64,000 nucleotides of DNA from Sphingobacteriales bacterium 16-39-50. Lineage in GTDB: Bacteria > Bacteroidota > Bacteroidia > Sphingobacteriales > Sphingobacteriaceae. Position numbers and translations under genes: made by a program. This document shows, piece after piece, positions 52,801 through 59,590 of this stretch. The stretch spans positions 1 to 64,000 of the forward strand of contig NCHA01000011.1 in NCBI GenBank assembly GCA_002257025.1. Reading direction: 5' to 3'. Numbering within the stretch: the first letter of the stretch is position 1; every line of letters begins with the position of its first letter. The notes beneath the pieces are model-generated. The model ran no database searches and was not told where the DNA came from. It saw only the letters and a program-made list of their open reading frames with translations.

Positions 52801-55800
52801 GCTACACTGTAACTTACCCCCGAAGATACTGCACAAATACTTGCAGTACCTGTAATTACACCCGGTTGAGGAGAGGAATTAACTGTAACAGGTAATGTAC
52901 GGGCAGAGCTGGTACATCCGGTAGCAGTGTTTGTTGCAGTAACACTCCATGTACCGCTAACTGCTGTATTTGAATAGTTTACAGTAATACTATTTCCTTC
53001 AGGATTTGCAGTAAATGTAACTCCTGCAGGATTACTGTAAGTCCAGGTATAAGTATGCCCGGCTACAAGGGTAACTGTGTAAGTATGTGAAGTCCCGATG
53101 CAAACAGCATCGCCACCACTTATGGTGGAGGGCTGTGCAGTGGTGTTCACTGTAACAAGTGGCTTATCAGTCACCATCGCCGAACAGCTTGTAGTGGCGT
53201 TTGTGGCAAGAACATTATAGGTAGTAGTCGTTGTTGGGCTCGCACTGAAAGTAATATTACCTCCTGTACCTACTACCACTGCACCTACCAATGAGTTGTC
53301 TGAATCAAGCCGTAACTGGTAATTGATTCCAACCACAGAATTACTCAGGGTAATAGTCGCTGCTGCTCCTGAACAGATTGTAGCATCACTCACAGCCATG
53401 CCTACGCCCGGTAATGGATTAACCGTAACAACTGACTTATCGGTAACTGTCGCTGAACAACTTGTAGTGGCATTCGTAGCAAGAACATTATAAGTAGTAG
53501 TAGTCGTTGGACTCGCACTGAACGTAATATCACCTCCTGTACCTGCTACCACTGCCCCTACCAATGAATTGTCTGAATCAAGCCGTAACTGATAATTTAT
53601 TCCAACCACAGAATTACTTAGGGTAATCGTCGCTGCTGCTCCTGAACAGATTGTCGCATCACTCACCGCCATGCCAACGCCCGGTAATGGATTAACCGTA
53701 ACAATTGATTTATCGGTAACCGTCGCTGAACAACTTGTAGTGGCATTCGTAGCAAGAACATTATAAGTAGTGGTAGTCGTTGGACTCACACTGAATGTAA
53801 TATCACCTCCAGTACCTGCTACTACTGCACCTACATTCGTATTGCCCGCATCCAAACGTAACTGATAATTGATACCAACTACCGAGCTGTTTAACGTAAT
53901 TGTAGCTGTCGCTCCTGAACAAATCGTTGGATCACTCACTGCCATACCTACACTCGGTAATGGATTAACCGTAACAGTTACAACTGTCCCAGTACTTGAA
54001 ATTGTATTTAATACATTACGTACTGTTAATGTTCCTGTGTAGGTACCCCCTGCAATTGCAGCTAAACCAGTTATTGTAATTGTACCACCAGAAAGTGTAC
54101 CATCTATTACATCGGTAATACCTGCCGTGTTCGCTGCTGCATTCCAATCAATACTATACCTGTCTGGCGTTGGGGTCCCTGTAGTACCACTATATGTAAT
54201 ATTTGCACTTTCTGTTCCAAAACATATTACAGGATTTGCTGATGTTAATGTGATAGTTGGCGTTGGAGCCACATTAATGGTCATGGTATTTGCCGACTGA
54301 TCAAGTGCAACTCCTCCATTTGATGTTCCGCCATTATCCAGGACCTGGAAAGTAAAAGTTGTGTAAGGTGAGCCGTTACCGGCTGCTACAGGAGTATAAG
54401 TGAGTTTGTTTGCAGTAATATCTGAAAGGGGAATATCCTGTCCGGCAGTAACTGCAACATTATCCAGTTCTAGGAGACCCAGGGTAGGAATTGAAGTGAT
54501 TTTTACACCACTAAAAGTATTAACCGGACCAGGGGTAACATCGTTTGGGTCTGTAAAACCAAAGTTTGCAGCCGTAATAGGATGGTCAGTAGCATCCTGA
54601 AGAACCGAAATAGATCCATCTGTACCGGCGGGTGCATCATTTACTGAATTAATTGTAATATTTACAGCTTTCGGAGTAGTAGCATAGGATATAGCATCCC
54701 TGCCACTCCAGTTAAAGCTTGTAGATCCATGCCAGTCGGGATTTGGAGTAAAGGTTATATTTGGAATATTGGCAAGTGAAATGACTTGATTGGCAGAAAT
54801 ATTAGCCCCACTAAGTTTCAAGGTACCATTTGCAGGAAGACTTTCAACCCTAATTTCAGTGAGGGTATTCGTGCCATTGGGATCAAGAAACCCCGTTGTG
54901 AAATCTAAAACAGAAAAAGTATAATCTGTATCTTCATTTCCGGTTACGGCTACATCAGCCAGCACAGGCTGAAACTCAAAAACGCTTGGAGCTACAATAT
55001 CAAGACCACGTACTTCATGATAATTCTGAAAACCTCCTGTAGACGCTGCAAAACCATAGCTCAGGCTATCCGGCACCGCACTTGAAGGGATATAAATATA
55101 ATCATTGATGACCCGGTGCTCAACAGCACCTCCGGGATCTCCTGTTGTAATCCAAACATTGACTTTATAACGGGTTGGAGCACTAATTGTATCCGGATTA
55201 TTGGCCAGATCTACCGGAATAATCTCAATCTTAGCCTTTCTGTATCCTGCCAATAGTGGCGTTAATCCGGCAATGCCATTATCTCTTCCGTTAACATCCC
55301 CATGAATCTGAAATGATCCCCCGTCAACTCCTCCATCCGTTGTCCTTGTATGTGTTAAATATTCGTAATTTGTGGCAACCAATGCATCTCCATCGCCATC
55401 ACCCCGAAGACCAACATTACTTTGATTGAGCAACAAATCAGTTCCGTTACCTCCCTGCCTGCCCTCTGTTTCAGTTACAAAGTTTCCGAATTCATCAAAT
55501 CCAATCCCAAGGAATCCTTTACTTAGTCCCGACACTTGAGTTGGGGAACTTCGTTGTGCATATCCTAATGAACCTCCGAAGCCCCCAATTTGAAAGGCGC
55601 CTGAAGCTGTAGCATCAAAAAGGAAAAAAGAAAGTCCGTCTGCAGTGTAGGTAGGAGAACCTGAATTCCAAGTATAATACTCAAAATTAACCGTAACCCC
55701 ATAGCGGGATGGAAATTTCCTTGTGCTTCGCGCATAACCAGCCTGATCTGCAAGTTGACTTGTAAGCCGCAAATACCCGGCACCAACAGGGTCTGTAATT

Positions 55801-56015
55801 CCATCAATAGCAGTTCCTGTACCTGTTAATACAGCTGGATTTGAAATACCTCCTGCACCAAGAATAACTCCGGTCGCTGTGGCATTTTTAAACGTTTCAC
55901 CATAGGGAAATATAACCTGCGCACTCACACCTCCTATTACTAAGAACATCATTAGTAATATCAGGCGGATCCTGAAGTATATTTTAGATTTTGGGAAATA
56001 GTTGCCGGACATCAA
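49812..56015 (-). CDS. Giant type IX-secreted adhesin with L-type-lectin-like and Ig-like repeats
   Basis: A 2067-residue exported protein. Signal peptide to about residue 32; L-type-lectin-like domain to about residue 350 (YTADGLSFFLFDA, LGIGFDEFGNF); cadherin/Ig-like domains to about 630; three 91-residue near-identical Ig-like modules (about 690-962); further PKD-like and Big_2 domains to about 1210; VCBS/cadherin-like blocks starting VTDSYTVARGG and similar (about 1213-1800); a DUF11-like domain; and the last ~90 residues a gliding-motility-associated type-B C-terminal domain (FSPNGDGTNDKF, MYNRWGNRVYKS, PDGTYYYII, GFITVNR). A surface or matrix protein is likely. Confidence 0.92.
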   Translation of the reverse strand: MMSGNYFPKSKIYFRIRLILLMMFLVIGGVSAQVIFPYGETFKNATATGVILGAGGISNPAVLTGTGTAIDGITDPVGAGYLRLTSQLADQAGYARSTRKFPSRYGVTVNFEYYTWNSGSPTYTADGLSFFLFDATASGAFQIGGFGGSLGYAQRSSPTQVSGLSKGFLGIGFDEFGNFVTETEGRQGGNGTDLLLNQSNVGLRGDGDGDALVATNYEYLTHTRTTDGGVDGGSFQIHGDVNGRDNGIAGLTPLLAGYRKAKIEIIPVDLANNPDTISAPTRYKVNVWITTGDPGGAVEHRVINDYIYIPSSAVPDSLSYGFAASTGGFQNYHEVRGLDIVAPSVFEFQPVLADVAVTGNEDTDYTFSVLDFTTGFLDPNGTNTLTEIRVESLPANGTLKLSGANISANQVISLANIPNITFTPNPDWHGSTSFNWSGRDAISYATTPKAVNITINSVNDAPAGTDGSISVLQDATDHPITAANFGFTDPNDVTPGPVNTFSGVKITSIPTLGLLELDNVAVTAGQDIPLSDITANKLTYTPVAAGNGSPYTTFTFQVLDNGGTSNGGVALDQSANTMTINVAPTPTITLTSANPVICFGTESANITYSGTTGTPTPDRYSIDWNAAANTAGITDVIDGTLSGGTITITGLAAIAGGTYTGTLTVRNVLNTISSTGTVVTVTVNPLPSVGMAVSDPTICSGATATITLNSSVVGINYQLRLDAGNTNVGAVVAGTGGDITFSVSPTTTTTYNVLATNATTSCSATVTDKSIVTVNPLPGVGMAVSDATICSGAAATITLSNSVVGINYQLRLDSDNSLVGAVVAGTGGDITFSASPTTTTTYNVLATNATTSCSATVTDKSVVTVNPLPGVGMAVSDATICSGAAATITLSNSVVGINYQLRLDSDNSLVGAVVVGTGGNITFSASPTTTTTYNVLATNATTSCSAMVTDKPLVTVNTTAQPSTISGGDAVCIGTSHTYTVTLVAGHTYTWTYSNPAGVTFTANPEGNSITVNYSNTAVSGTWSVTATNTATGCTSSARTLPVTVNSSPQPGVITGTASICAVSSGVSYSVAAVANTTYNWTYSGTGATIASGGGTNSITVDYASNATIGTWSVVATGPNACPSLPQTFAVTAVNVTPTVAAITGASTVNIGATLTLESTTPGGTWSSSNTSVATVNSTGIVTGVAIGTATISYTLSSGACSGTATKVITVSPGNTPPVAVTDSYTVARGGTLTQTAPGVLINDTDAENSALTALLVLGPANGTLTLNSNGSFTYVHNGTNTFFDSFTYKANDGTNDGNTVNVNITISSTNNAPIAQNDTYTVAYNSTTSIAAPGVLNNDTDLNSDPLTAIRVSSPAHGTLTLNSNGSFTYLNTGGSATSDSFTYKANDGKVDGNTVTVTLNIVRPNQAPVAVGDLYGLTKGSTLTVSAPGVLSNDSDADGDVITAIKLSDPVHGVLTFNSNGSFTYVHGGGTNDSDSFTYKLNDGKIDGNVVTVNLPVVLPGTAPVIADINKIIFKNQTYTFSSTDFKEKFIDLIHDLQKIKIVTLPLSGILKLDGVNVRVGQEINASDIPKLTFSPGLDFKGIISFKYNASCPLGYALTDKNVNFSVVEPGVPPLAVADSYSTTRGGTLTVALPGLLANDTDSDGHPLTAIKVSEPQHGSVVINSNGSFVYLHDGTSSTSDSFTYKANDGFTDSNVATVSITISYVNIPPVLSNVTYTSNNSSLIVMKRVDFSSKFSDTDTMATVKWVTLPSQGILRVNGVPAVAGQELITTPNLVTYEPPLNWKGTTTFLWNASDGTSFAVNNAQVIITITQPVDPGAKIGLAKHLASTKANLNGTYDLKFIFTVVNYGTNGLNKVSVKDNLALAFSGAEVKVKSISATGNLRANNAFTGISDTELLLSSSKLNGAEEAKIELDLNVKLGIAGGVFSNTAAAEGESQINGFKVNDVSTNGLRPDPNQSSDVSLSEPTVVKLDLLPSYVPAGFSPNGDGTNDKFIIQNADGKQVSLEMYNRWGNRVYKSEDYKNDWGGEVTEGFFLGRDIPDGTYYYIIIIDKKDKYTGFITVNR
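53128..53946 (-). repeat. Three 273-bp repeats inside the adhesin gene
   Basis: The phrase near CGCCCGGTAATGGATTAACC recurs at 53401 and 53674 and with changes at 53947, exactly 273 bases apart, i.e. 91 codons. Copies at 53128-53673 are the most alike. The encoded modules share VGINYQLRLD and TTTTYNVLATNATTSC. Confidence 0.85.
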
Positions 56016-56233
56016 TTAATCATCAATTAAAATACATTTACCTCTGGTAATGTTTGTCAAATATTAAACCAATCTCTGTAGAGTTAATATATTTTTATAA
56101 ATAGTTGAATTCTGCTATTTTAATATTGCTTTTATTTTCTTTTTATTTATTATTTCTTCAACCATAACTGAATAAACCTCCACAACTATGAAAATATTCC
56201 ACGATATGGGCAATTTTTTCTACAATTATATAA
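56016..56233. other. Intergenic region upstream of the adhesin
   Basis: 218 bases, AT-rich, with no gene. It contains the 16-bp motif shared with the polysaccharide locus (56190-56205). A clear TAnnTTTG element for the adhesin is not seen; CAAATATTA near 56078 comes close on the minus strand. Confidence 0.5.
56190..56205 (-). promoter_or_regulatory. 16-bp motif shared with the exopolysaccharide upstream region
   Basis: Minus-strand ATCGTGGAATATTTTC matches 28474-28489 at 14 of 16 positions and faces the adhesin start 175 bases away. Shared control of polysaccharide and adhesin is suggested only by this resemblance. Confidence 0.35.
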
Positions 56234-56773
56234 TCAAATCCTGCCGGATTTACCCTTAGTAAAAACACTAACCAACAAATACAAGCCAATAAAAGCAACG
56301 ATAAGTGAAATAACATCCATAATCGTTACTCCGTCATTTGGATTCAGATAAAACAGCGTGAACATTTCAAAGTATGGAGGGGCAGGCATAATGATCATAC
56401 CAAAACCCAAAAGAATAAGCAAAAGCGCTATAAATACCCTGAGACCCTTAGAAATAAGCTGCCAAATTAGCACTTTCTTTTGTGTCTTTTTATCAAGGTT
56501 ATTCATTATTAAAAGCTGCCCAAGTTCCGAATCCGCCTCCTCAGTCATGAAATTGTTTTTCATTCTTTTATAAGGTTCCAAAGCAGTTGAATCTGACGCA
56601 GAACGAAGGGCAGAATTGAACTTTATCTGCAGTTCTTGCAATAATACATTATCTGGCCGGGCTTCTGAAAGAAGAACGAGGAATTCATCCATCTTCTTAT
56701 GGATTTGTGCATATTCAAATTCTGATTCCTTATTTAATTTTGAAAATTCTTCGCGGCTATTTTGATTTTCCAA
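56234..56773 (-). CDS. Two-pass membrane protein of unknown function
   Basis: A 179-residue protein. The first ~105 residues are acidic/basic and helical (coiled-coil character: SREEFSKLNKESEFEYAQIHKKMDEFL). Two membrane helices follow at about residues 108-130 and 152-172, separated by a loop with an aromatic patch. No family recognised. It lies upstream of the adhesin gene in the same direction, 218 bases away, and could be its own unit. Confidence 0.6.
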   Translation of the reverse strand: MENQNSREEFSKLNKESEFEYAQIHKKMDEFLVLLSEARPDNVLLQELQIKFNSALRSASDSTALEPYKRMKNNFMTEEADSELGQLLIMNNLDKKTQKKVLIWQLISKGLRVFIALLLILLGFGMIIMPAPPYFEMFTLFYLNPNDGVTIMDVISLIVAFIGLYLLVSVFTKGKSGRI

Positions 56774-56908
56774 GATGTATACTTACTAAGGTTTATTTTT
56801 CTATAAAATTAAACAATTATTGTTCCAGACAATAGTCTGATATGGATATGTTGAAAATGAAATAACACAAAATTTTTCATCCCTGTTCAATACCTCATAC
56901 TTCAGACC

Positions 56909-56930
56909 TCCTATCTCCTATCTCCCATCT
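56909..56930. repeat. Left arm of a 22-bp inverted repeat
   Basis: Made of CTCCTATCTC-type words; matches the reverse complement of 57993-58014 at 19 of 22 positions. The arms enclose the hairpin at 56979, the glycosyltransferase at 57063-57980 and the palindrome at 57972. Confidence 0.55.
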
Positions 56931-56978
56931 AAACCCTCCTATCTCAAATATAGTAATATATTGTAAATCAGAACACTA

Positions 56979-57011
56979 AAGGCTGACAGGGTTTCGAACC
57001 CTGTCAGCCTT
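56979..57011. repeat. Long perfect hairpin, extragenic palindrome type
   Basis: A 15-bp stem (AAGGCTGACAGGGTT / AACCCTGTCAGCCTT) with a 3-base loop TCG. It is GC-rich, but not followed by a T-run, and a promoter-like box follows on the plus strand, so it looks like an extragenic repeat rather than a normal terminator. Confidence 0.65.
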
Positions 57012-57013
57012 AT

Positions 57014-57021
57014 TACCTTTG
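57014..57021 (+). promoter_or_regulatory. Putative -7 element before the TTG-started glycosyltransferase
   Basis: TACCTTTG matches TAnnTTTG and lies directly behind the hairpin at 56979-57011. Transcription would start about 35 bases before the TTG start codon. Confidence 0.4.
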
Positions 57022-57032
57022 TTATATTAATT

Positions 57033-57056
57033 TGGTAATTTAAACCCCAATTACCA
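57033..57056 (+). promoter_or_regulatory. Leader hairpin before a TTG start codon
   Basis: TGGTAATT and AATTACCA form an 8-bp stem with an 8-base loop, ending 6 bases before the TTG at 57063, so it could mask the ribosome-binding region. Both features would lower translation. Confidence 0.4.
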
Positions 57057-57062
57057 GACAAA

Positions 57063-57980
57063 TTGAAAAAGGTTACTATCATCACTGTCAATTTCAACCA
57101 GCCGCTGCTTACTAAGCTGTTTTTAAATTCTGTTGCAGCTTATAATACCTATCCGGCTATAGAGATCATTGTGGTTGACAATGGCAGCCATGAAAATCGT
57201 ATTCCAACCTGGCAATCCTCTTACCCTAAGGTCCGATTTATCCGATCTGAAAAAAATCTTGGGTTTGCAGGGGGGAACAACCTAGCTATTAGGGAAGCAA
57301 ATGGAGATTACCTCTTACTTGTAAATAATGATACTGAGTTCAGCGCCGGTCTGATCGAAAACCTGGTAACTATTTTAGATTCCAACCCGAACATTGGGGC
57401 TATAAGTCCAAAAATCCTCTATTTTGACAAACCTGATATTATCCAATACGCTGGATTTACAAAAATGAATATGAACACGGGACGGAATCGCTGTATTGGA
57501 CAAATGGAGCACGACATGGGCCAATATGATAATAATTCAGGTCCAACGGGCTTTGTACATGGTGCAGCAATGATGCTTCGGAAAGAGGCAATCAAAAAAG
57601 CAGGCCTGATGCCTGAACTTTTCTTTCTGTATTATGAAGAAATGGATTGGTGTGAAAAGATTAGAAAAGCCGGATTCGAAATCTGGATTGAACCCAAAGC
57701 AAAGATTTATCATAAGGAATCGATGTCTGTTGGGAAAAAGAGTCTTCTGAAAGAATATTTTATGTGCAGGAATAGGATTCTCTTTATCCGCCGAAACGCT
57801 CCATGGTTTTCAAGAATTATATTTTACTTTCATTTTCTGATACTTGTAACACCCCGGAATCTTCTTAATTATTTATTGACTGGTAATAAAGCTCATGCAA
57901 GGCAGTTTTTAAGAGGAATATTATGGAATTTTAGAAATGGGACAGACAGCAAAGTATTGGGCTACAAAGAGACCCGATAG
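57063..57980 (+). CDS. Family 2 glycosyltransferase (rhamnosyltransferase-like)
   Basis: A 305-residue GT2 with the fold start VTIITVNFNQPLLTKLFLNSV, VDNGSHENRIPTW, NLGFAGGNNLAIREANGDYLLLVNNDTE and FVHGAAMMLRKEAI. This combination is that of dTDP-rhamnose transferases and related enzymes. It begins with TTG (57063), since no ATG lies close upstream in frame. An inverted repeat (56909-56930 and 57993-58014) encloses it. It is part of the second glycan locus. Confidence 0.87.
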   Translation: MKKVTIITVNFNQPLLTKLFLNSVAAYNTYPAIEIIVVDNGSHENRIPTWQSSYPKVRFIRSEKNLGFAGGNNLAIREANGDYLLLVNNDTEFSAGLIENLVTILDSNPNIGAISPKILYFDKPDIIQYAGFTKMNMNTGRNRCIGQMEHDMGQYDNNSGPTGFVHGAAMMLRKEAIKKAGLMPELFFLYYEEMDWCEKIRKAGFEIWIEPKAKIYHKESMSVGKKSLLKEYFMCRNRILFIRRNAPWFSRIIFYFHFLILVTPRNLLNYLLTGNKAHARQFLRGILWNFRNGTDSKVLGYKETR

Positions 57981-57989
57981 CTATCGGGT
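57972..57989. repeat. Perfect 18-bp palindrome
   Basis: ACCCGATAGCTATCGGGT is fully self-complementary and overlaps the last codons and stop of the glycosyltransferase. Best-preserved member of the four-copy CCCGATA family. Confidence 0.7.
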
Positions 57990-57992
57990 TGA

Positions 57993-58014
57993 AAATGGGA
58001 AATAGGAGATGGGA
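57993..58014. repeat. Right arm of the 22-bp inverted repeat
   Basis: Pairs with 56909-56930 (19 of 22). A short tract of GGGAACTTAGCC and CAACTGACAAC words follows at 58050-58120, similar in kind to words around 16950-16990. Confidence 0.55.
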
Positions 58015-58121
58015 TTTTTTTTTAATTGAAGCACGATGTCATCCCGACGCAGGAGGGAACTTAGCCAAGGTATAAAGAGTAATTTACTGACAACCGGCAA
58101 CCAACAACTGACAACTAATAC

Positions 58122-59303
58122 ATGGAAATCATCTTCTGGATCAGTCTATTCATCATATTCTATACCTATCTGGGTTATGGCTTCATTTTGTATTTAATTC
58201 TTCTTATCAGAAGGATAATAAAGGGTAAACGGCCGGAGATTTTCTACGACTGGGATGATCTGCCAACATGTACACTGCTTATCGCCGCATATAATGAGGA
58301 AAACTTTATATCTGAGAAGATCAGGAATACACTGGCACTTGAGTATCCCGACGGGAAACTTGAAGTGATTTTTATTACCGATGGTTCTACTGACAGGACA
58401 CCGGATATCTTAAAGGAATATCCACAAATTAAGCTCCTTCACCAGACAGAAAGAAAAGGAAAGATTGCGGCCATGCACCGTGCCCTGGCCTATGTCAAAA
58501 CAGAGGTTATTATTTTTACTGACGCTAATACCGAATTGAATAAAGATGCACTCTGCAAAATTTCCCGCCATTATGCTGATGAAAGTGTAGGTGCAGTTGC
58601 AGGCGAAAAACGCATAAAGGTTAAGGAACTGGCCGATGCAGGTACTGCAGGTGAAGGGTTTTACTGGCGATATGAATCTATCCTAAAAAACTGGGATTCA
58701 GAGCTTTATTCTACGATCGGAGCAGCAGGTGAACTTTTCAGCGTCCGAAGCGATTTGTACCAGACAGTAGAGAATGACACCATACTCGATGATTTTATGA
58801 TCTCCATGCTAATCGCTCTAAAAGGTTATCGCATTATTTATGAACCTGAAGCTTATGCAATTGAAACCGCATCAGAGAATATAACAGAAGAATTAAAGCG
58901 GAAAATTCGTATTGCGGCGGGAGGGATACAATCTATACTTCGACTGAAAGAACTACTCAATATTTTCAGGTTTGGCACTTTGAGTTTCCAGTACATTAGT
59001 CATCGTGTTCTGCGCTGGACCATTAGCCCTTTCCTGCTTGTGTTAGTTCTAATTTTAAATATTTTGATTCCTGTTTATAATGATAATCCTATCTATTCCC
59101 TTTTATTATTGGGACAAGTAATTTTTTACCTGCTCGCTATTTTGGGTTTAATTTTTGAAAAAAGACAGCTGCGGGTTAAACTATTTTTTATCCCTTATTA
59201 TTTTTGTGTGATGAATTATGCGGTATTAGCAGGATTAAAACGTTATCTGGGAAATCAGCAAAGTGCTGTTTGGGAAAAAGCGAAGCGAAAAAATGTAACT
59301 TGA
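58122..59303 (+). CDS. Membrane family 2 glycosyltransferase
   Basis: A 393-residue GT2 with an N-terminal membrane helix (residues 4-26), a GT-A domain (CTLLIAAYNEENFISEKIRNTL, FITDGSTDRTPDIL, VIIFTDANTELNKDAL) and C-terminal helices at about residues 305-325 and 335-358. The TILDDFMISML and LKRKIRIAAGGIQ segments correspond to the acceptor and Q/RxxRW regions of processive synthases. Likely adds or polymerises sugars of a surface polymer. It follows the first GT2 after 141 bases of repeat-like sequence. Confidence 0.88.
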   Translation: MEIIFWISLFIIFYTYLGYGFILYLILLIRRIIKGKRPEIFYDWDDLPTCTLLIAAYNEENFISEKIRNTLALEYPDGKLEVIFITDGSTDRTPDILKEYPQIKLLHQTERKGKIAAMHRALAYVKTEVIIFTDANTELNKDALCKISRHYADESVGAVAGEKRIKVKELADAGTAGEGFYWRYESILKNWDSELYSTIGAAGELFSVRSDLYQTVENDTILDDFMISMLIALKGYRIIYEPEAYAIETASENITEELKRKIRIAAGGIQSILRLKELLNIFRFGTLSFQYISHRVLRWTISPFLLVLVLILNILIPVYNDNPIYSLLLLGQVIFYLLAILGLIFEKRQLRVKLFFIPYYFCVMNYAVLAGLKRYLGNQQSAVWEKAKRKNVT

Positions 59304-59590
59304 TCAAAAAATTAGCAATAGTAATTCTTAGACTTCAGACTGCCAGGACAAATTTATCTCATGTAATTTACGTAAGATAAATATGATATGCTGATAAGTC
59401 ACACGGCTTATATTTTAAAACATCAATGTACTGAATTTGAAAACGCTAAAATTTAAAGCACAATTAAGTATCGAATTACAGGCAAAATCAAAATGTATTT
59501 TTCATCACCATTCGCGATAAAAAAAATGCTAATATTACAATTTACTATTCTGGCATTTCAACGAAAAAGGATTATCAAAGAATTGAATTA
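59304..59590. other. Intergenic region with no recognised gene
   Basis: 287 bases, AT-rich. One weak dyad ATTTATCT (59352-59359) / AGATAAAT (59375-59382). No promoter matching the full consensus seen. Confidence 0.5.

Noticed and set aside
56990-57011. Possible tRNA fragment because of GTTTCGAACCC
   Set aside because: The resemblance to a T-loop is due to a simple 15-bp hairpin; no anticodon arm or acceptor stem can be drawn.
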